Made by a program: the position numbers and the translations under genes. DNA of 64,000 nucleotides from Microbulbifer litoralis (GTDB taxonomy: Bacteria > Pseudomonadota > Gammaproteobacteria > Pseudomonadales > Cellvibrionaceae), in assembly GCF_023634065.1 (NCBI RefSeq), contig NZ_JALKCV010000008.1, positions 62,001 through 126,000 on the forward strand. The letters run 5' to 3'. This document shows positions 58,313 to 64,000 of the stretch, in pieces. The stretch's first letter is position 1, and the number at the start of each line of letters is the position of its first letter. A model generated the notes under the pieces. It saw only the letters and a program-made list of their open reading frames with translations, did not search any database and was not told the origin of the DNA.

Positions 58313-60607
58313 ATGGGAAGTCCGTTCAACCCGAGAACCAATATAACGCTCGCTTCCACCTGCTCGCTGGCGGCGCTGTCACTCGCCTGCGGCGTGGGCA
58401 GTGCGCACGCCGCCGAGGGATCGGTGGCAACCGTGATGGAGGAAGTGGAAGTGACCGCGCGCAAGCGCGCCCAGGCGGAAAAACTGCAGCAGGTGCCGGT
58501 CGCGGCTACCGCCTATTCCGGCGCCCAGCTGGAGGCGCTGCAGACGGAAGACCTGCAGAGCCTGGCCTTCAAGATGCCCAACGTGCAGCTCGACGATGTG
58601 GGCACGGTCAAGAGCACCGCCAACTTCACCATTCGCGGGCTCGGCGTCAACAGTTCCATTCCGTCCATCGACCCGACGGTGGGCGTGTTTGTCGACGGCA
58701 TGTACCTGGGCATTAACGGCGGCGTGGTGCTCGACCTGTTCGACCTGGAGGGCATCGAGGTGTTGCGCGGCCCCCAGGGGCTGCTGTTCGGTCGCAATGT
58801 GACCGGCGGCGCGGTGCTGGTAAAAACGGCCAAACCCACGGAGGAATTTTCCAGCAAGCTGCGCCTGTCCACGACCGACAACCGGGAAACCAACCTGGCC
58901 GGCGCCGTGTCCGGGCAGATCAGTGAAAACATCAACGGCCGCCTGACCGCCTACTACAACGACGATGCCGGCTGGTTTGAAAACAAGTATACCGGCAACG
59001 ATGAATACGGCGCGTCCACCACCTGGTTCGTGCGCCCGAGTTTCAGTGTCGACCTGGGCGAATCCGCCGAACTACTGATGCGTTTCGAGCACGGCGAGGT
59101 GGACTCGGATGGCGTGCCGGGGCAGAACCGCGGCGACATCTCCCAGGCAATCGCCGCCTCCGTCGGTGTGACCGACTGGGACAACAGCGGGGACTCTTTC
59201 GAGATTGCCATCGACGAGGAGGGCTGGGGTGCGCGCGACTGGAACCAGGCGGTGGCCGAGTACAACCAGGATGTGGCCTTCGGCAACGGCACCGTTACCA
59301 ACATTCTCGCCTGGCGGGAATTCGAGAGCCGCGGCCGTGCGGATATCGATTCGCTGCCATTGCCGCTGTTCCACTCCGGCAGCGTGATCGACCAGAGCCA
59401 GGTCAGCAATGAGCTCCGTTACTCGGGGCGTTTCGGTGCCACATCGATCACATCCGGTGTCTACTGGTTCAGCCAGGACCTGACCTACCTGGAGCGGCGG
59501 GAAATACTGGGCGCGCTGGCCGACCTGGCGCCACCGCCGTACAACGCCCTTTTCCCGGTTGTCATGACCGGTGGCGGGCTGCAGGAGCACGAGGCGCTGG
59601 GCGTCTTCAGCCAGGCCGATATCGATCTCAACGAATCCTGGGTGCTGACCCTCGGCGGTCGCTATTCGAAAGAGGACAAGGATGCGCAGATCGCCGCCAT
59701 CGTGCCGGGCAACGGCTGCACCCTGGATGGCTGCCCGGCCTACGAGTTCAACGATACGGAGAGCTGGAGTGCCTTCACACCGAAGGTCGGCCTGCAGTGG
59801 AACCTGAGCGACAGCGCCCAGACCTACGCCGTCTGGACCAAGGGCTTCCGCAGCGGCGGTTACAACATGCGCAATACCGCGGCCGGGGAATTGCCCGGGC
59901 CCACGGACCAGGAGGAGCAGAGCAGTTTCGAGGTCGGCGCCAAGGCGGAATGGCTGGACGGCCGGCTGCGGACCAACCTGGCCGTATTCCACAACAGCAT
60001 CGAAGACATGCAGCGCGAGGTGAACCTGGCCGACAGCGGCGCGGCGGTTGTACAGTTGATCCGCAATACCGCCGACGCCACCATTCGCGGGGCCGAATTC
60101 GAAATGATGGCGGGGTTGTCCGACAGCCTGCTGCTGAGCATGAACCTGGGCTATGTGGACGGCGACTACGACGATGTGTGGCTGGATATCAGCGGCGACG
60201 GGGTTGTCGATGATACTGACCTGGGCCTGGAGATTCCGCGGCTCGCGCCCTGGACCTACGGCGTCGGCCTGATCCACGACCTGTCGCTGGGCTCGGCCGG
60301 CACGCTGACCTCGCGGGTCAATTTCAACCACCGCGATGCATCGCCCTACACCGACAACAATGCCGGTATGTTGAGCGAGGTGGATATGGTCGACTTCAGC
60401 ATCGGTTTTGCGCCATTGGAAGGCAATTATCGCCTGACGCTGTTCGGCCAGAACATGCTGGATGAAGTCAGCGAGGGCAACGACACCCAGTTGCCGACCA
60501 GGTTGCAGGTTTCGGACGCGCTGGGTGTGGATCTCGGCCCCAATTCCTCTTTTACCCCGCTCAACCGGGGGCGCGTCATCGGGGTGAAACTCAACTACGA
60601 CATCTGA
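58313..60607 (+). CDS. TonB-dependent receptor
   Basis: A 764-residue outer-membrane receptor. Signal peptide (about 1-33, ending SAHA), TonB-box-like EEVEVTARKR, plug (about 50-165: VPVAATAYSG, PNVQLDDVG, FTIRGLGVNSSIPSIDPTVGVFVDGMYLG, GIEVLRGPQGLLFGRNVTGGAVL), then the barrel. This subclass is abundant in marine gammaproteobacteria and sphingomonads, often next to catabolic genes, and may take up hydrophobic organic substrates rather than iron. Its place after the beta-oxidation genes and the lack of a Fur box favour that reading. The substrate is unknown. Confidence 0.9.
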   Translation: MGSPFNPRTNITLASTCSLAALSLACGVGSAHAAEGSVATVMEEVEVTARKRAQAEKLQQVPVAATAYSGAQLEALQTEDLQSLAFKMPNVQLDDVGTVKSTANFTIRGLGVNSSIPSIDPTVGVFVDGMYLGINGGVVLDLFDLEGIEVLRGPQGLLFGRNVTGGAVLVKTAKPTEEFSSKLRLSTTDNRETNLAGAVSGQISENINGRLTAYYNDDAGWFENKYTGNDEYGASTTWFVRPSFSVDLGESAELLMRFEHGEVDSDGVPGQNRGDISQAIAASVGVTDWDNSGDSFEIAIDEEGWGARDWNQAVAEYNQDVAFGNGTVTNILAWREFESRGRADIDSLPLPLFHSGSVIDQSQVSNELRYSGRFGATSITSGVYWFSQDLTYLERREILGALADLAPPPYNALFPVVMTGGGLQEHEALGVFSQADIDLNESWVLTLGGRYSKEDKDAQIAAIVPGNGCTLDGCPAYEFNDTESWSAFTPKVGLQWNLSDSAQTYAVWTKGFRSGGYNMRNTAAGELPGPTDQEEQSSFEVGAKAEWLDGRLRTNLAVFHNSIEDMQREVNLADSGAAVVQLIRNTADATIRGAEFEMMAGLSDSLLLSMNLGYVDGDYDDVWLDISGDGVVDDTDLGLEIPRLAPWTYGVGLIHDLSLGSAGTLTSRVNFNHRDASPYTDNNAGMLSEVDMVDFSIGFAPLEGNYRLTLFGQNMLDEVSEGNDTQLPTRLQVSDALGVDLGPNSSFTPLNRGRVIGVKLNYDI

Positions 60608-60723
60608 TCCCGCTGCCGGGCTTGTTGGCGGCCAACCGCCGCTCCTACAATGCGCGAGTCGCACAGGCTTGCGCGCATGCATGCGTACTTGCCATCTCAA
60701 GCTTCGGAGTTGGAGACGGCACA

Positions 60724-60833
60724 AGCCGGGACGGGGTGCGCCCTTCTGGGACTGTCTGCGAGAGGGACCTCGCGGACAAGCGTACAGGGATGTATTCACT
60801 GCGTGTCCCAGAAGGGCGTACCCCGTCCCGGCT
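60724..60833. repeat. Covarying-stem hairpin repeat, copy C (reverse orientation)
   Basis: 29-bp inverted repeat (60724-60752 with 60805-60833, one G-T type mismatch) around a 52-base loop whose right part is the reverse complement of the conserved loop of copies A and B; the rest of the loop has diverged. It lies in the 337-base gap between the receptor and the quinone oxidoreductase; nothing else is seen there. Confidence 0.88.
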
Positions 60834-60944
60834 CCCTGAACTGAACCCCCGAAACTTGAGTTGTCATGCATGCTTATTAGTAGGAAGCGGCGGTTGGCCG
60901 CGGTTGTTTTCGGGCAGAGGCCCCAGGATTGAGTGGAGAAACCC

Positions 60945-61928
60945 ATGCGCTATATCGATTTGCCGGAACACGGTGGCCCGGAGGTAATGCAGCTGGCAGA
61001 AGGGGACAGGCCCGAGCCGGCGACCGGCGAGGTGCTGGTCCGGGTGGCGGCCGCCGGTGTCAACCGGCCGGATATCGTCCAGCGCATGGGCCTCTACCCG
61101 CCGCCCGAGGGCGCCTCGCCGATCATGGGCCTGGAAGTCGCGGGCGATATCGTCGCACTGGGCGAGGGCGTCGGACGCTGGCAGATCGGGGACCGGGTCT
61201 GCGCGCTGGCCAATGGCGGCGGTTACGCGGAATACGCCTGTGTCCCGGCCAGCCAGTGCCTGCCGGTGCCGGACGGGTTGTCACTGACGGAGGCCGCGGC
61301 CCTGCCGGAAACCTTCTTTACCGTCTGGAGCAATGTCTTCGACCGCGCCGGGCTGCAGCCCGGCGAGATACTGCTGGTGCACGGCGGTTCCTCCGGTATC
61401 GGCACCGCGGCCATCCAGATTGCCCGCGCACTGGGCTCGCGGGTGTTCGCCACCGCAGGCTCGGACGAGAAGTGCGCAGCCTGTGAAAAACTGGGAGCGG
61501 AAAGGGCCATCAATTACAAGACCGAGGATTTTGTCGGAGTGGTGCGGGAGGCAACCGGTGGCCACGGCGCGGACGTGATCCTGGATATGGTGGGCGGCGA
61601 CTATGTGGATCGCAATATCCAGCTGGCCGCGCGCGACGGCCGCATCGTCAATATCGCTTTCCTGCAGGGTGCCAGGGTGCAGGTGAACATGCTGCCGGTC
61701 ATGGTAAAGCGCCTGACCCTGACCGGCTCCACCCTGAGGCCGCAGCTCGCCGCGGTGAAAGCGGCCATTGCCGACGCGCTGGAATCGAGAGTCTGGCCGC
61801 TGCTCGCCGGAGGGCGGATAAGGCCGCAAATGGCGGCCACACTCCCACTGGCGCAGGTGGCGGATGCCCACCGGCTGATGGAGTCCAGTACCCATATTGG
61901 CAAGATCGTTTTGACCAACGACCAATAA
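60945..61928 (+). CDS. NAD(P)H-quinone oxidoreductase (PIG3/QOR-like MDR family)
   Basis: A 327-residue medium-chain reductase without zinc sites. Features: AAAGVNRPDIVQRMGLYPPPEGASPIMGLEVAG, ALPETFFTVWSNVFDRAGLQPGE, the NADPH motif VHGGSSGIGTAAIQIA, and QLAARDGRIVNIAFLQG. This pattern matches the TP53I3 (PIG3)/QOR group that reduces quinones or enones. GGAG lies 8 bases before ATG 60945; the GTG at 60933 is less likely. It may serve the nearby catabolic locus, or be a general stress enzyme. Confidence 0.9.
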   Translation: MRYIDLPEHGGPEVMQLAEGDRPEPATGEVLVRVAAAGVNRPDIVQRMGLYPPPEGASPIMGLEVAGDIVALGEGVGRWQIGDRVCALANGGGYAEYACVPASQCLPVPDGLSLTEAAALPETFFTVWSNVFDRAGLQPGEILLVHGGSSGIGTAAIQIARALGSRVFATAGSDEKCAACEKLGAERAINYKTEDFVGVVREATGGHGADVILDMVGGDYVDRNIQLAARDGRIVNIAFLQGARVQVNMLPVMVKRLTLTGSTLRPQLAAVKAAIADALESRVWPLLAGGRIRPQMAATLPLAQVADAHRLMESSTHIGKIVLTNDQ

Positions 61929-61942
61929 TCAATGACGAATGA

Positions 61943-64000
61943 TCAGTGCGCCGTCCGGATCGGCAGCAGCACTGGTGTCCTGCCTCCCGCTGGCGGGGCT
62001 CTATCGCTCCCGTTGCGCGCTTCACGCATGGGGGGATCGATATCGCCCGATATCACTTCGGAGTAAGCCTTGTAGAGTTCGCTGATATTGCGCACATACT
62101 GCACCGGCTCCGCACCGCGCACATAGCCGTAGCGGGCCTTGTTGAAATAGCGGGGCTCGGATAGCTTGAGCATGGCGACTTCCACATTGTCGAACCAGAT
62201 ATCGGGATCCAGCCCCAGCTCCTTCGCCAGCCGCTGCGCATCCAGCAGGTGGCCGTAGCCGGCGTTGTAGGAGGCGAGGGTAAACCACAGCTTATTGTCG
62301 GTTGGCAGTGTCGGGTCGAAGCGGTCCCGCACCCAGTCCAGGTATTTCACCCCGGCCTTGATACCCCGCTCCGGGTCGAACAGTGGTGGCGGATACCCCA
62401 TCTCTTCGGCGGTTGCCGGCATTACCTGCAGCAGCCCCTGTGCCCCTACCGGCGATACCGCGTCGGGATTGAAATTGCTCTCCTGCCACATCTGTGCCAC
62501 CACCAGTCGCCAGTCGAACTGGTGTTCCAGGGCAGAGTTTCTCACCAGCTGGTCGAAGGGGGAAATATCCCTGCCGGGAATGATTCGGGCACGCACCTTT
62601 TGTGTGAAGCGCTTGTTCGGCTCAAAGTAGGCCTGGTATTTGCGCTGGTACTCTTCGGTTTCCCGGAATTTCTTCAGGAACCTGTCCAGCTTCTTTTTCA
62701 GTTCGGTATTCTGTGGCAAAACCATCCAGCCCTGTGGTCTCGGGTCGCTGGTGTAGAGGCCGGGCACCAGTGAATCCCGCAGCGAGCTTTCGATCTTGGC
62801 CGCGTGCGCGTCGACGATGGTGGCATCCAGCTCGCCGTCCGCGATCATATTGATAATCTGCGAGTAGGACATCTCCTCCGGTGCCACTTCGATTTCGACG
62901 TCGATGCCGCTGTCGCGGATGGCCTCTGCGGTTTTGATGAAGGAAGAGTAGGCGCGCAGGGTCAACGTGCGCCCCGCCAGGTCGCGGACGTCTTCAATCT
63001 TGGGGCTGTCGCTGTTGCTGACGACCTGTTCGCGCATTTCCAGGTAGGGGGTTGTAAAAGCCACGCCGCGGTCGATTCGCGCCTGGGTGATGGTGGTGGA
63101 TGAGCCGGCAATATCGCCGCGTCCCGTCATGAGCCAGTCAATCAGCTCCTGGTCGTGCGGCACGACCACCACCTGTAACTGCAGGTCGTGCTTTTCCGCA
63201 AAGGCGCGGGCCAGGTCGTAGTCGAACCCCATCAACAGGCCTTTCCACAGGAAGTAGGAGGTGGGATGGTTGTAGGTCAGCAGGCGGATAACACCGGATT
63301 CCCTGATCTCGTCCCAGTCGGCGAAACGTTCGCTATGGAACTGGACCAGGTTCCCGGTCAGGAAGTTATTGATCCTGGCCCGCAGGTATCTGGACTCCTT
63401 GCGAACGCCCCAGGCGATGTTTTCCTGCTCGGAGACGGCGGCACCAATATGTACATCGTCCCGGTAGCTGCGCAGCCCCTCTACAACATTGCTGTCGAGA
63501 ATCGTGATGGTATTGGGATGCTCATTGACGAGGTCCAGCAGGTCGTCCAGCCGATCGTTCAGTGGCACCTCGCGCAGGGTCAGGCCCGCGTCCGGGTGTG
63601 CGTCGATCAGTTGCCTGGCGGTGTCCACGTGGGTGGTGTTGGCGTTCACGACGATTTCAACATTCTCCAGTTTGTCCGGGTCGCTGATATCCGGGCCGTC
63701 GCTGCCGGTTACCAGGTGTTGCTGGGTGTGGAATACCGGAATGGAAAAGCTGAACAGCTCGCGCCGTTTTTCGGTGTCGGTGAAATTGTCCGCCAGTACA
63801 TCGGCGTGGCCGTCCAGCAGCATCTGGATGGCTTCCTTCGGGGTGTCTGCCTGCACCCACTTGGCCTCGAGTTTCAGCCTTCTGGCGAATTGGTTGGCCA
63901 GGTCGAAATGGCTCTGGGTAACCACCTCGGATCGCGGCAGGTGATTTTCCTCCGGTCCCGACAGGCTGACAAAACGAATGATGCCGCGCTTCCTGAGCGC
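61943..64000 (-). CDS. Lytic murein transglycosylase, MltF-like, with tandem solute-binding domains (5' end outside window)
   Basis: At least 685 residues; the frame stays open to the window edge. Two tandem periplasmic solute-binding-like (SBP_bac_3) domains: the first about 1-225 of the visible part, the second about 235-450, beginning SGVIRLLTYNHPTSYFLWKG. Then an SLT domain with catalytic Glu in VAQMWQESNFNPDAVSPVGAQGLLQVMP and SYNAGYGHLLDAQRLA. MltF normally has one such domain. It would cleave peptidoglycan in the periplasm or at the outer membrane. The signal sequence lies outside the window. Confidence 0.88.
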   Translation of the reverse strand, partial: ALRKRGIIRFVSLSGPEENHLPRSEVVTQSHFDLANQFARRLKLEAKWVQADTPKEAIQMLLDGHADVLADNFTDTEKRRELFSFSIPVFHTQQHLVTGSDGPDISDPDKLENVEIVVNANTTHVDTARQLIDAHPDAGLTLREVPLNDRLDDLLDLVNEHPNTITILDSNVVEGLRSYRDDVHIGAAVSEQENIAWGVRKESRYLRARINNFLTGNLVQFHSERFADWDEIRESGVIRLLTYNHPTSYFLWKGLLMGFDYDLARAFAEKHDLQLQVVVVPHDQELIDWLMTGRGDIAGSSTTITQARIDRGVAFTTPYLEMREQVVSNSDSPKIEDVRDLAGRTLTLRAYSSFIKTAEAIRDSGIDVEIEVAPEEMSYSQIINMIADGELDATIVDAHAAKIESSLRDSLVPGLYTSDPRPQGWMVLPQNTELKKKLDRFLKKFRETEEYQRKYQAYFEPNKRFTQKVRARIIPGRDISPFDQLVRNSALEHQFDWRLVVAQMWQESNFNPDAVSPVGAQGLLQVMPATAEEMGYPPPLFDPERGIKAGVKYLDWVRDRFDPTLPTDNKLWFTLASYNAGYGHLLDAQRLAKELGLDPDIWFDNVEVAMLKLSEPRYFNKARYGYVRGAEPVQYVRNISELYKAYSEVISGDIDPPMREARNGSDRAPPAGGRTPVLLPIRTAH

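Overview
The window is high-GC gammaproteobacterial DNA. Densely packed genes, two TonB-dependent receptors, MetE/MetR, QueH, a PA0069-type radical SAM protein, acyl-CoA catabolism and many palindromic intergenic repeats suggest a marine Cellvibrionales-type bacterium such as Microbulbifer. That assignment is an inference from gene style; no rRNA or other taxonomic marker is present. I read about 53 protein genes, no tRNA or rRNA gene, no CRISPR array and no transposase or integrase.

Layout. 1-9.5 kb: end of a YihY-type membrane protein, a TlpA-like lipoprotein, a cystine symporter (tcyP), queH, divergent metE/metR with a MetR box, two small envelope proteins, and phoP/phoQ. 9.6-18.2 kb: DMT exporter with divergent AraC regulator, a 600-residue acyl-CoA dehydrogenase, a repeat-rich gap, a glycosyltransferase/PAP2 pair, a saccharopine-dehydrogenase-like reductase, two small DUF proteins and an SDR. 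18.3-30.5 kb: a Fur-box-preceded siderophore locus resembling staphyloferrin B synthesis (sbnB, exporter, TonB receptor, sbnA, three NIS synthetases, sbnG), with no sbnH.

30.5-39.2 kb: SDR/LysR pair, TSUP transporter, GIY-YIG protein, radical SAM protein with a LexA-type box, FMN glutamate-synthase-like protein, CPA1 antiporter, DUF1439 protein and sodC. 39.2-45.1 kb: two almost identical tdh copies flank about 2.6 kb of AT-rich DNA with one PLP-decarboxylase-like gene; kbl follows the second copy. 45.2-50.9 kb: a small unknown protein, an aldehyde dehydrogenase, a ThDP enzyme, pdxH and an IclR regulator. 50.9-62 kb: a probable acyl-CoA degradation locus (three acyl-CoA dehydrogenases, thiolase, fused hydratase/dehydrogenase), a second TonB receptor and a quinone oxidoreductase. 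The window ends inside a lytic transglycosylase with tandem solute-binding domains.

The strongest items for a second look are: the duplicated, chimeric tdh around foreign-looking DNA; three intergenic hairpins sharing a loop while their 27-29 bp stems differ with compensating changes; the LexA-type box before the radical SAM gene; and the Gram-negative staphyloferrin-B-like locus without its decarboxylase.
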